NCBI GenBank assembly: GCA_013398055.1
Contig: VZRS01006645.1
Coordinates: 1 to 64,000, forward strand
Direction of reading: 5' to 3'
Length of the DNA: 64,000 bases
DNA from: Ifrita kowaldi
Taxonomy: Eukaryota > Chordata > Aves > Passeriformes > Cinclosomatidae
Positions 11,218 to 23,905 of the stretch are shown here, piece by piece. The number at the start of each line of letters is the position of its first letter. Position 1 is the stretch's first letter. The notes beneath the pieces were generated by a model. That model saw nothing but the letters and a program-made list of their open reading frames with translations. It did no database searches and was not told the origin of the DNA. Position numbers and translations under genes: made by a program.

Positions 11218-12165
11218 CAGGAAATGTACAGAAATCCCATCTTTCCATTTAATACTGGAGCACGGAACATCAGAGTGCAAGGAAAAGTTCAAGTAGAACA
11301 GGAATCTTACAGTACACATAAAACACATACAACATGGAAAATCACATTGGGTGCAACTATGTGGATTAATGCACAGAAAGGTTTCGAGGTATTCAATTAA
11401 TTTTCCTTTAGACACCAAGAATGTATTTTTATTTTTTAAGGAACTGTCTGCAGCTGCTCTCTGCCTAAACCACAAAAACCTATCCACTTAATAAAAGAAT
11501 GCAACACAACTCATTGAAGCCAACGGTTTCAAAAAGCATCCATTAATTTTGGATGCTTCTGGTTTCAGATGTCTCTCTTAATGAGCTTGAATGTAAACAT
11601 GCTCTTAATAATTCTGCCAAAACTGAGCTAATAAGTTGATGTCTTCGTTTATCAACTGAAACACCTGACCTCATGCTGTACAGATGAATCCCATGCTCTG
11701 ACTTAATCATTTACATTACTTTTCTTTATATGAAAAAAGAGAAACTTTGGGCCCCATTCTGTTCTCATTCCTCTGAGCAGCTCTGGCTCTGGGAGAAAGC
11801 CTGGATGGGGCAGCCTGACTGAGAGGGGCTCCCTCCACAGCCCTCCCATGGCAGCATGCATGTGAAAGGAGAAGGGCATGTGACGGGGCGTGTGCTTTTC
11901 GCTCTGCAGATAGCCCTGCCATTGACAAGGTACCTCTTCGGTCTGTTGGTGAATCAGCCCGTTACCCACTGTTTCAGAAGGACTGTGAGAGACCAGGGAT
12001 CCTCAGCTAGAACTGAAATGACTCTTTGGTCCAAGCAGGATCAATGACTTGCTGCTGTTCCCTCAGTGCTGTAGTTACAAAGCTGCATGGCTGATGGATG
12101 TGTAGGGTACGTGCTGGACTGGGAGGTGACCCTGGGGAAGTTTGGCCATGGCCTGTTGACACATG
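11218..12165. repeat. 948-bp exact direct repeat, copy 2 (probable contig-end overlap)
   Basis: Second identical copy, bounded on the left by the N and on the right by unique sequence beginning AATATTTTATGG. If the copies are one locus, the true sequence runs from 10268 through a single copy into 12166, and all downstream coordinates shrink by 949. Confidence 0.95.
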
Positions 12166-14199
12166 AATATTTTATGGATGTGGTAGGAAGGATTCAGACT
12201 GAAGAAAAATCCATCCAGAAAACTGACCTGCTTATCCCCCAAGTGAGAGGAACCAGGCAGCGGGGGTGTATCAGGCGGGGGCTGGCACTCGGTTGTGAGG
12301 GCTGGGTTCAGAGCTCCAGTCACTGACCTGGGAAACTGAGATGTGAGGGATGCCTCTCAACTTCTGGCTGGCAAGGTTGGAACCCACTCCTGCCCAGGAT
12401 GAATTTTCTCTTGGGTAATTTTCCTGCAGCCCATGGACCTAAAGGAATTTTTCCCAAAGAAGAAAGAGTTGCATAGCCCCAAGGGACCAACAACATCCAG
12501 GAAAAGGAGTCTGTCTCCATTCTCCAAAGAGTTTGTGGCACCAGAAGACTTGGGGAGATGCTGCCACCAGCAAAGGAAAGATGGAAACTAAAAGGCAGAT
12601 TGTTCTTTATTCCACATCCTTCATGTGCAGACTCTGACATTTTTTCTCAGTGTTCTCAGGGAAATGAGATTAAAAATAATTATTTCTCACCTCCCTTATC
12701 CCAAGATCTGAACTGGTTAACTTCTGACAGGCCACCCTTTTGTACAGATTCTGGTAAGAAACACGAACACCTAACCTCAGCAGCACATTTGGTAGGTGTG
12801 GATTAGAACTTGTGCATTACAGAGTGGTAACTAACAGTTTTCATCTGTTTTCAACAGTTTTCAACTCAACAGGAGTTTGTTAGTTGCAAAAAGGGTGGGC
12901 AGAAAATGTTGGCTGAAGACAAAGCCCAATACTCAGAAGAGGTATTTAACATATGGGAAGATGGATTCAAGAAAATGCTCAGAAGAGTTTGACTTTTACA
13001 AAACTCTAAGTAAGGTTTTGCCAGCTTAAAATAATAATGACCACTGCAGAAATACACAGAGTCCCATCAATTAACCTACAAAAGCATCTTGGAAAACTCT
13101 GAGAAAATATTTTCATTAAATGAATCTTTAGAGGTGAGCACATAGTTCTAACAATGAGTCTCATGGACAAACAGTTCTATTTGCAGACTTTTAGAAAAAA
13201 ACTGCAACACACTCTTGTTCAAAGTGGCTGCTGTTAGGGATAAGCACGTGTCTGACCTCAGCTGCTCCTCCATGAAAGCTCTGCTGTCAGTAGGCTCATG
13301 AGGTGATAACACATAGATAACAAAACTCAGACACATAAACATATTCCTCTCTTGCTGGTCTCTTATGTGAGTGAGAGCCCTGATGCTCAGATGTGACTTT
13401 GCTCTGACTCAGACCTTCCACAAGGTGACAAATGTTGAGCAGAATGCTTATTTCTCAAGGTGCACTTCAGTCATGTCCAGCTCACTGCAGGCAGTCAGTC
13501 CGGCACGGAGGCAGGTATCCAGGTGAATTGGGAAGGACAGGCTTCACAGCATGCTGGGAATTAATTTACTTTCTGGGGCTCGGGCTGTGTGGGTGACATT
13601 TGTGAGGCATTGCAGGGCAGTGGTCACGGTGCTGGGGGTCTGCAGCTCCAGCCCAGCTGAGCCCAGGAATTCCTGCCCAGCCCAGGACCCAGAGCCTGCT
13701 CAGATCCTCTCCTGCCTTCAAACAGTTACAACTTTATAAACATTCTAGAATTCAGATGTTTACAGATGCTTAAATATTAAGGCTTTCACTTCACTAATCT
13801 GAGATTAATCCACCATGTAAAAATAGACATTTGTTTAAACAAATTGACCACACTGCTAGTTAGAGATTTCCATTGTTCAGAAGGTCTGCCTTCTTTTGAT
13901 CTTTTTTAGGAGATAATCCTCATAATCCTGTATAAAGTTGATCATAATACGTGTTGTCTCTTAGAGCTCTTTGCATTCAGCAGTGATCCTGCTGCCATTC
14001 ACTAGTTTTGGCTACGAGTGGATTTCAGGTTTCCAGGAGGAAACTGGGAAGAAGTTATGAAGACGTTAACTGTGATGATAACCAGAATGAATTCAGCCAC
14101 AACACTGTTAGCAGATGAACACTGTGAGGAAAAATCTAAGCACTGATTGAGTTTTCTATCCCAGCAAAATCAGTGTTTTTCTTAGAGCTGGGTGTGCAT
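12166..14199. other. Gene-free stretch, nothing recognised
   Basis: Non-coding sequence with only short chance open frames. A small imperfect direct repeat of TTTTCA-containing units lies near 12835-12866. No transposon or RNA gene recognised. Confidence 0.5.
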
Positions 14200-14600
14200 T
14201 TGCAGTCTATTCCACCGCTCCCAACTTAAACCACCGCATGTGGAAGTTCGGTCTGCGTCCCCAGCATTACTATTCTGTGTATGAAAGCTCTACGTGTGAC
14301 GTTTTCTGCTTATCTATTTTTATTGCATCTTCCTTAGCAATAAAGCCTCTCTGAGCTGTGCTTTACACCTCGGAACAAGTCCGTGTGCCAGATGGTTGCT
14401 GTAACAAATGGGGAGAGATGTCAGAAGCGCTTTTGCGCACCTGGGCACTGAGGCGCACAGTGCTGCCCCTCGCAGGGACACGGGGCTGAGCACACCTCGC
14501 CTGCTCGGCACGGGGACAACAGGCACGGCGACAAACAACACCCCTCTGGGAACAGTCCCTGTGCTGGCGAGGGGCTGCCCTGCCTGAACTACCCGGCTGT
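14200..14600. promoter_or_regulatory. Orphan CpG-rich patch
   Basis: I count about 20 CpG dinucleotides in roughly 400 bp, about 12 of them between 14401 and 14600, inside otherwise CpG-poor intergenic DNA. GC content of the densest 200 bp is near 60 percent, which approaches the usual CpG-island criteria. It is not next to a recognised gene. It may be a distal regulatory element, an unannotated non-coding RNA promoter, or the remnant of a GC-rich repeat. Confidence 0.45.
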
Positions 14601-17600
14601 GCCTCTGAGACCAGCTCCTGAAAGCCAAAACCTCACCAAAATGTTTTCTAAAGCCAAAACCCCCATGAAAAGGTTTTCTGTGTTTTCTTGCTGTATGACA
14701 CACACGGCTTCTGCCATACCCAAGGTTTCAAAGAAAGCTTTGAATGGGAAACTTCTAGTTGGATTTGAAATCATAACCTCACCGTGCTTCATCTTACCCT
14801 GATTACCCGGATTACATTATGTGCTTCATAGAGTGTCCTCTTATCTTATGGGTGATGATTCCTCGCTGCTGCTTACGATTTTGTACAAAACCTTTCATTT
14901 TCAGGAAAGGTGTCTTTTAAAGTCCAACTTCATGGCCTTGTTTTGTGGATTAGCAAAGCCAAGTCAAATAGACAGGACTAGTTGGCTGATGAGAGTCTGG
15001 TCAAGTTCATGGCAGTGAATCACATTAGCTAATTGCTGGTTATTGAAAATTCTGATAAAAACAAGCAGTATTTTTTTGTGTTAGGAGGCTCTTCTGTTGT
15101 CTATAGGTTCCCTGTCAATGTGATACCACCAAGACAAAATCAGATCTGTGGAAAGCAGGGGCCTGACGTTGGTGATGGCAGTCATGGCTAAAAGGATGCA
15201 GGCAGTGAGGCCGGGGTGGCCTCCCCAGCACTGCTGTCATGAAGCCTCCAAAATATCTCACCTTCTCAGGGTTGAAGTTGATAACCACAGATGACTAAAA
15301 AAGGTAGACTTCTCCTCTAATGTGACTACTGTAATGATTTAAGTTTTTAGATACTCTCATATGTACTTAGTTTTTCTTCCAAGACTCTTTTTGTTGTTTT
15401 GGCTGTACTTGGATCAACCTCTATGTCCAGCAACAGCTGCTGGCAGTTACAGCAGTTATTTTTGACCTTTTTCTGAGAAACAGCTGATAGCTTTCCAGAC
15501 TCTTTGTCTAATGGTAGATTTTAAACTAAGCCTAAGATGTTCATCTGATTGCACTTGAACTTGGGGCTTACTCAGGTAGAAAAAACAAGCTGCACTTCTG
15601 ACGGAGACCTGCTTCCAAAAATACTGAGCAAGTGCTTGGGCTACGACTTTCTACGCTACTGAGTTGTATTGCACAGAGAATTTGACACAATATTCCACAC
15701 ACACTGAAAACCACCTATGTAGGTTATGAAATGTAAATACCACAGCATGAATTTCTATAGGTACGTGATTAGAAATTATAACCTGCGGAAAAAGTCTTAT
15801 TCATAAAGTTAAATATGTTGGAAAATGTAATGATTCACCATTTAGTCTACAAATATATTAGTCTATATACTTTTTTTTAATTCTCCAAAGTTATTAATAG
15901 GCTTTAGTATAACCTTGATAATAGATGAGGGCACTTTACACAAGTGAATGTTCTGGATGCGGTGAATCCACTGTTAATTATAGAAATGTCTGCTTACAAA
16001 TCCAGGATACCACCTGTCCTAAGACTATCCTTTATCTAGCTCTCTGCCTACATTCTGTGCAGCTGTACTTTGCCATTGCACTCAAAATAAATAGGAGTAA
16101 GCTGCAGTACAAGTTAATGAATAAATGACGAATTACTAAAACTGTCTGACCAAATTATTCAATCTCTTCATCATGAGTCAGAAATTCTACTTATGTTTCT
16201 TCATCATCTGCATTTGCTTGTGTATGCTCCTTCATTCAAAGCATGCTTTTTAGTTATCACTGTTATTACACACTTTAATGGTTGGTTAGATTTGTCAGAT
16301 TTTTGCAAATTCAATGAAATGCCAAACAGAGAAAGCACATAAAACACAGTGTTTCTACTGAAGAATTATTTTTTTTTCACATTTGATTTGTGCTGGTGTT
16401 CAGAGACAGAGGGAAGGGAGAAGGTGTTCCTGATACCACACACTCATGCTGCCAAACTGAATGCCAAGAATCTTTCCTGTCTTGGACTCAGCAATGGTTT
16501 TGGTTTTATCCCTGTCTTTGGACTGGAGGTTTTGTGAGTTGAGTTTAACAATCTCTGCAAAGAGACTGTACCTTTTCTCCAGGACAAAGAACCACACAAA
16601 CCTTTGGTTTAATTAAACAGTAGTGGTGGGGATCCGTTCTTTGATTAGGATATTGTGGAAATACCAGCTTGGAGTGGCATGGGGAGTCTTATTTTCCCCC
16701 AGCTGCTCATTGTCATTAGTCACCTCTCATGGCTGATTATCTGGAATTCTCTGGCAGGTGCTTGATGGGCACTATAGCATTTGTGTTTGAAAATCTTGCC
16801 TTGCTTGTGCCCGTAATTAATTATTTCTAGCAGTTTGGTGACTCTTCTCTCCTCAACTCAAGAAGTAAATTTTTCTTCCGTTCCTGTAACAAACCCTGGT
16901 TAAATTTTATATAAACATTATTACTGACATTTGATCTGATATTGGTAAGTGCAGAGAATGGCCTGCTCATAGAATTTCCCCAACCTTCTTAGCAGGAAAT
17001 GGCTTTCAGGGTTCCAGATATTGGCTAACTCCCACTAGGGCCTTCTTCCAGCATAGGATGAGCCAGGAATTCACACGGATGCACGTGTGGAGCTGCAGCC
17101 CCTGCCTGCAGCAGTGAGGGCCAACACACCCAGTGTACCTGAGCAGGTGGGAGCAGATAGATTTGGGTAATTTCTTCCAAGCTGTTATACTAAAATTGTG
17201 TATTTTTAAGCAGTGTTTTTGATTCTGTGGAATCACCCCCAGTAGACAGCTAACAATCTCCATCCTCAGGGAACAGAAAGGGAAAAGCCCCTGGGATGGA
17301 GAAGGAGAACTTCAAAGCCTTCATTTCAGCTCCTTCATCTTATGCTCCTTTTCACATAACAGCATCTAATCACAGCACATATGAATCAGTTCTGCCTCGG
17401 GGTCATCATTTCCTCTGTTCTTTGACCCTCTGCAGATGAGAGCCTTTGCACCTTTCCTGAGGATGGACACTGCTCACTGGTGCTGCTGAAGGCAGGAATG
17501 GACCTGGCTCGTCTCATGCTGGCTCCCCTTTCCCATGGTCATCAGCTGAGTGCATTTTTACACCCAATTGAAATGCACAAAAATGCACTGTCCAATTTGA

Positions 17601-20600
17601 CAAAACTTCCAACTAATTACAAAGTACTTTTTGCAATTTCCTATGTAATATCCTTTTGAAAGTTGTCCTGTTTTCTCTCTCTTTGAATGCGTATTCAGAG
17701 CAGGCAGATTTGTAGGCACACAATAAGAAGTTGATTTTGAAAAGAGGTAAATAAATTGCACTGGCTGGAAAAGGGTTTCTTGCTGCCCTTTTATTATGAT
17801 GTGCACACAACTTGCTACAAATTCTTTACTTTGCATTTCTATCACAAAGATAAATGAAATTGTCAATCCTGTTCACATTTCCTTTTGATGGCTATATAAA
17901 AGTAACAGCCAGGATGCCAAAAAAAGCTTTCATTAATTCTTCTATTTATTAAGGTGAAAGGAGGACTATTTTGCAAACAAAGAGGAGTAAACAGACTGTG
18001 GTGAATGTCTGCTCCTTTTCCAGACAATATACCTCCTTTATTCCTAACTTTAGAATGACTTTGAGCAGTTCTTAAAATAGATAAAAAACTTTTTGATTTC
18101 AGATTTCTGTAGCTTTATCTCAGTATTCACCACTGCAACACTACACAGGATAAGTGAAATGTAGTATGGTAATGTTGAAATTTAATCCAGGGAATAAGAC
18201 CACACTTTAAAAACAGAAAGAAAAGAAAAATTCTGTACTTGTTCCACAGAGATATCTAATATTAAGGAAAAAAAAAATCAAACAAAAAACTAAACAAAAA
18301 ACCACCCCATACTGCTTTTTATACGTGATAGATATAGATATCAGCGTCATTTCTTCAAAACCATCCTGGGAAAAGATGCCCTCATAAATCACATTTATTA
18401 GGAGCAGTCTGGAGCAGAACAAGCCCTGCGTGCTGCCATGCAGCTGGCACAGAGGCTGCCCGAGCTCCCTGTCCCTTGGCAGCTCACCAGAGCCCCGGGC
18501 ACAGCGGGGACCTGCTCCGGTGCCAGCAAGGTGGAACAGAGAGCGGGGTCTGTCCCCAGCTGCCAAACACTGATCCCTCCTGGCAGGGGAGGGGTGGGCA
18601 CCAGGACAGGAGGGATGGGGAGGGTAGAAAGCCCCCGTGGGGAGGCAGTAGAAAGGGGAGAGCTGGACATCGGGGGGAAGGTCATGGGGAAGTGAGATGG
18701 GCACTGCCCAGGCAGGAGATACCCTCTGAGGTGGCCATCAAGGGAAGGAGAGCTGGGGACCTCGATAAGGAAGTGGAAGAACCAGATTATGGTTTCCCCA
18801 GATCATCTCTGCAGATGGGGTAAATCTGCCTGCAGAGAGGGTCAATTCTTATAGTCTCAGAAACTTACGTGGGCTTTGGCCCTTTACTTCTTTCAGCACT
18901 GCTGTTTTGTTTTTTTTTTTAATTTATTTTTCCCCCCATAGTTTTGCCATTGCTGGCACAGGAATAGGATTTATTAGATTTTGAGAAAACAGCAAGCCCC
19001 AAGAGACAAATAAATCTTCAGAGACTCTGATAATTAAGATGGGGAGATTTGAAAATCACACAAAGTTTAGCAGTACCATTGTAACTTCCTGTCCTGCCTG
19101 GAAAGTATTTGAGCAGAGAGTTTGTAAATATTTAGATGAGGAAGAAATCTCTTTCTCTGAGGGACAAGGTAAGGGCAATACTTCCCTGAACTCCATGAAA
19201 CAGGACCAAGTCTGAATTACCACACCAAAGTTGTCTTTGTCCTTCCTATGAGCTGCTAAAGATCTCAGGACAATTAGTCCTGTCTTTTTTATTGTTTCAG
19301 TGCGGAGTTTAAAACCCCTGACCTTTTATCACATCTATTTAGCTCTATATCCATGGCTCAGGAAAAAATTAAAAATGAGATGCATATTCTGTGGTTGGCA
19401 GAGAAATGCAGTACTAATTCATGTTCTGGCTACAACAGTGCAACTGTGTTTAGTTTTTCCTTCCTGCATTCACATCTAAATCTGCCTCCTCTCTTCCACT
19501 GCTCTTTACACACATTAGCATCTATATGTGTTTATGTGTCGGTGTAAATCTTCAGAGCCATTTTTCACTACAGCTCTTATTAGTACAGAATATATAAGAC
19601 GTTCTGCAAAGGTTTGAGTTTTTCAGAATATAAAACTCTTTTGCTTGTTTAGGCTGCTCTAAACGTGACCATAAAGCATTCATTCCCAGGCACTCAGGGG
19701 CCACAAAGCATGATATTGACTCTGCTCCTGGTGCAGCTGCGTGTGATGCTATTCACAGCCAAAGCCCCAAGCCATCTTTCTACTCCACTTTGAAGGAATC
19801 ACTCTCTTTATCAGTGAAGGAAACAAGCAGCTTGTCTGCTACAACATTCAGAAACCTCCCCTTCCATCTCCTTCCCTCCCTTAGCTACAACATGAACATC
19901 AGATACGGGAGAAAAATAACACTGTGTTTCCTGATGCAATTAATTTTACAATAGTTCAACTTTAACACCTTTGGACATAAGCACAAATGGGGAGAAAAAT
20001 TAAAGCTTAGATTCACAAAGCCATGAAAACAGCAGTAAACATCCAGAAAAAAAGTGTTTCCTTATCATCTGCAAGCAAAGGATTTAGCCACTGGGAGATG
20101 TTTTAAAACCAATTATTTTAAAGCTTACACAAACACTATTTCTGATTCCATGTGAAAATCATATCCAGTTCCAAAGGCTTCAGGAAAAGCAGGCATAAAA
20201 ACTTGAGATCTTACTCAAAAACAAGAGGTATCTAAAAGTGCAGCCTTCTCTGAGGAAGCCACAATTCAAATACCAAGTTTTAGACGAAGCAGAAAGACAA
20301 AAACTCCAAGGCAACCCACACCTTGTATCAAAGCCAGCTGTTTTTACAGAATAACCCTAGTTTTTTATTACTGTGTGTTTTGTCAGGCACGGTGCCACCC
20401 AGTGCCACCCACCTGCCGTGCTGGGGACACCACCTCTGCCAGCCCCCCTGGGAGCGCTCTGCTGGGCTGAGAGGGAGGACATGGGGGGCATCAGATCAGC
20501 CTCTAGGTTCCCCAAAGCAGAGACAGCCCTCCCTTTGCACTGCCCAGCATTAAAAGAAGCTTTGGCTGTGGTGAAAATGTCAGTATGCAAGGACTGAGTC

Positions 20601-23600
20601 CCTGGAGCTTTCCCAGCTAGATTGCTTTTTCTCCCCACACCTTCACCTCTCCCTTTTGTTTGGTTTTTTTTTTTTCCCCTTTTCATTTTGGATTTTTTTT
20701 CCCCATGACACTTAAAAATGATATAAATATTATGGGCCAGGTTCTTGTCTCCTGAACTAATAATATTGAAGCAGTGAAGGTGTCCGTGTTTAAGAACACA
20801 GAATTCTCACCAGCTCTTGGCTGAATGTTCTTTGCTATGCAAAGCTCTGCAGTATTTCCAGTAGTGCCTTATAATGTCAGCCTTTGGAGTGTGATAAGGT
20901 ATCTCTGTGGTTTCATATTGCATCAAGTGGAAATTCAGCATACAAATGACTTGCTTGAGAATATTCTACACAAAATTATTGAAATTTTTAAGCTGTTTCT
21001 GCTTTTAGTGAGGGAGTGAAATAGATTATACAGTATTGAAGCATTTTTAGGCAAGTTTTCACTTTTTGAAAAGACCACTTAAGTGAGGAGTGTTATATTT
21101 ATGGACTATCATATATTTGTGCTCCTGTATGTTCCCCTCCATCACCCAAAAGAAAAGGCAGATGTCAGGACGGTCAGCAAAATCAGGTCCGTTTGGTAAT
21201 AATGCTATTTTCAGACCATGCAACTACCAACCCATATGAGATTTTACTAGAATATCACTCTCTTGCCTGCAGAATGGCTCTGTACCTGATGTTCAATCAT
21301 TATGTTCATTAGTGGGGAAAAATCCTTCAGGACTATCATTCTTTTTAAAAAGCCATATGCAATTGTGTGGCTAAACAGCAGAAATGTCTTTAATTATACC
21401 AACCACGCTTGCAAATTAAAGGCATAATAACCCATCTGCATCTGTGTAAATCGGGTATTAGGCCTGAAGTCAGGATTCATTTGTGTACATCTATTTAAAA
21501 AGTAAAGGAGTAAAACACACGCACAAGAATAATGTAATGGATTGGAATGATATCCAAGGGTGTCAGAACAGTAAATTAGTGGTATCACACAAACAGAAAA
21601 TCATGGGAGATCCTAGATGATGGCACAAGAAAGAGGGAAGTTTACTTCCACGTTTAGAAACTTTTCTCCACAAAAGCAATGTGAATATTGTTACTCAATC
21701 CTTCACTTCACCAAATTTTCAGGACAAGGCTTATGAATATCTTAAAATTGGAGTACGAAGCTGGCATCCTTCCCTGAGTGTCAAAGAGCTTCCAGTAGCA
21801 GACATCAATATGATCATTTAACTTTCTCCTCCAGATCAGGCTTCAGATTCTGGCAGGGAGCTACACTCACTGATTTTTGATGTAAAATTAAAATTTACAT
21901 TAAAAGAGTTTAAACATCTATAAGGAACATCTGGAAGTCCTTTCCCAAACACCGAACAAGCAAAGGCTCCAGGACTGGCTCTTTTGTTCATGTGCATTTG
22001 GTTAAAATATACAACAGCATCAGTGTCAAACAAATGGATGTACTTGAAAGAGCTACAAGGAATTACAAAAGACTCTTGCTCTCTTTACATCAGCTCTGTG
22101 ATGCTTCCTGCTCCCGCCTCTGGTTGAAGCTGCTGCTGTAAACAAACAAACAAATCCCAGAGCTGTGCAGAGGGATTGGAGACATCCCCAGCCACGGCTG
22201 GGGAATAAACCCAGGCATCCTGACACTGGAAAGGAGCACACACACGTGTTGAGTCTTTGTGGAAACCTGTTCCCTTCGGCCATTTGACAGGGCAGGGCAG
22301 CAAGGACTGTGTGAGCAAAGCCAGTGGGTCTCAGGATGCTTCTCAGGACTGCTGTGGAGCTGCTGCTATCATTAGTAACAGTGCAGTAAAATCCTTGTGG
22401 TTTATCAGTGGAAAACAAAAGAGTTTATAGGAGAAAATAAACTTCACAACTCGAAATGCACTCTAGAAACACTGGGTCAGTTCCTGCTGTCCTGATTTAC
22501 CCAAGCACTCAGGCCTTGGCTGATCAGAGAGGAGCCCTGTCTGCAGCCAGGGCTGGTGCCAGCCGCAGTCATTTCAGCTTTATCTGCTGCCCTCTGGGAG
22601 TTCCACTGGGAAGCTCCATTAAGGGCTTATGGTCCCAATGCAGAAAATGCACAGGGAGTAGAGAGTTTTCCTCCAACAGGAATTAAAACCCTGGCCCTGG
22701 GTGTGTTAGCAATCAGTAACCTTGTCATGTTAGTGCAGTGTGTATTTTGTAGTGGTCATACATCTAACAGTAAAGTACATTTGGTTAATGGATCCATGCC
22801 AAAGAGCACAGGAATATAAGTAATTCTTACAAGGAAAACTTCTAAAAATAGTGCTACTTCTTCTAAGAGATGCAAAGGGACATTACTGATTAAGGGTCAT
22901 TGCTTCCTCTCCCACTGGGACTACTTCTGTGCTTGGTGCTGGGCAGCCTGGGCTGGAGGAATCAGAGTTTGGGCTGATGACAGAAATTAGGGGAGCACAG
23001 TCAATAGTGACACGAGACCTGGAGGAGTTGATTCCTTGTCTCTGGGTTGTTATGCCAAAAAAACAAGGAAATTTTGTTCTCTAGATATTTGGGGTTTTTT
23101 TCCCCCCTTTTTTTCTTTTTAATGTCTGCATGAAAGAAAATCTAGTTTTATCTGGTCTTAGACCAATTAGTAGTTCTGCCTGTGGAACCTATTAGCAGCA
23201 TCAACAACAGCAGATATGTTCAAAATATAAAGCTGGTCATTCCTGTGCTTTCATCTTAATTGGAGCTTTAAATCTAACAGTGTTTTAATCATTTAAATAA
23301 TGCTGGAAAGAAAAGCGCGGGTTTGGGTGGTTAAAAAATCTCTTATTTCCTATGTTCTTTTTAGAAAGTTATGGTAATTATTTTTATAGTGACAAGAAGA
23401 TTATTTGACTTAATTTAATACAGAAGATTAAGTGCTCAGGAAAAAAAAATTACTGTAATATACACAATTGGAAAAACATTGCTAGCTTTTCCCTATATCA
23501 TTCGAAGAACTTCCCCATCCATCTGTGGGACAATCCTGTCCTGGGATTTGTGGTAAAATTTAAGGTGCAACTAAAATGTGGGGCACAACCAAGGGTCAGA

Positions 23601-23837
23601 CATCTACATCCAACTCACAGCTCTAGAAATTCCTTTTTTCCTCCTTCCCAAACTGTTCTATACTGGAAAGTCTCTAGGTTTTCTCCCTTATAATCCATTT
23701 TTTGGAAATTCTTTTAAATTAAGTTTAGCTGTGAACTAATGGAAATAAATTATCTATGAAGTATATCATGGTGGTCCTGGTCTTGCAGTCTGCGGTGCGA
23801 TGATAAATGACCAGCCTCGTAAAATAGCTGTTAATAG
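14601..23837. other. Gene-free stretch with simple A/T tracts
   Basis: No gene recognised. Minor features: A-rich run near 18266-18302, GC-richer patch 18420-18780, T-rich tract near 18905-18930, poly-T near 20660-20705, a short AAAC run near 22139-22155, and T/C-rich tract near 23090-23120. All open frames look like chance frames. Confidence 0.5.
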
Positions 23838-23905
23838 ATTTTAAAGCCAGAGGGGAAAATTATGATCATCTAATTCTGACCTCCAGCACAGTGCTGGTGT
23901 CTGGA
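23838..23905 (+). repeat. Possible ancient sauropsid interspersed repeat fragment
   Basis: The segment around AATTATGATCATCTAATTCT and GACCTCC resembles, from memory, a dispersed element common in turtle and crocodile genomes whose consensus reads approximately GATCATCTAGTCTGACCTCC. If so it is an old, diverged relic shared across sauropsids. Identification rests on recall of a short consensus; boundaries are approximate. Confidence 0.35.

Noticed and set aside
10754..11969. Apparent pairs of identical small genes (for example 10754-11020 and 11703-11969)
   Set aside because: They are chance frames copied by the probable assembly duplication, not paralogues.
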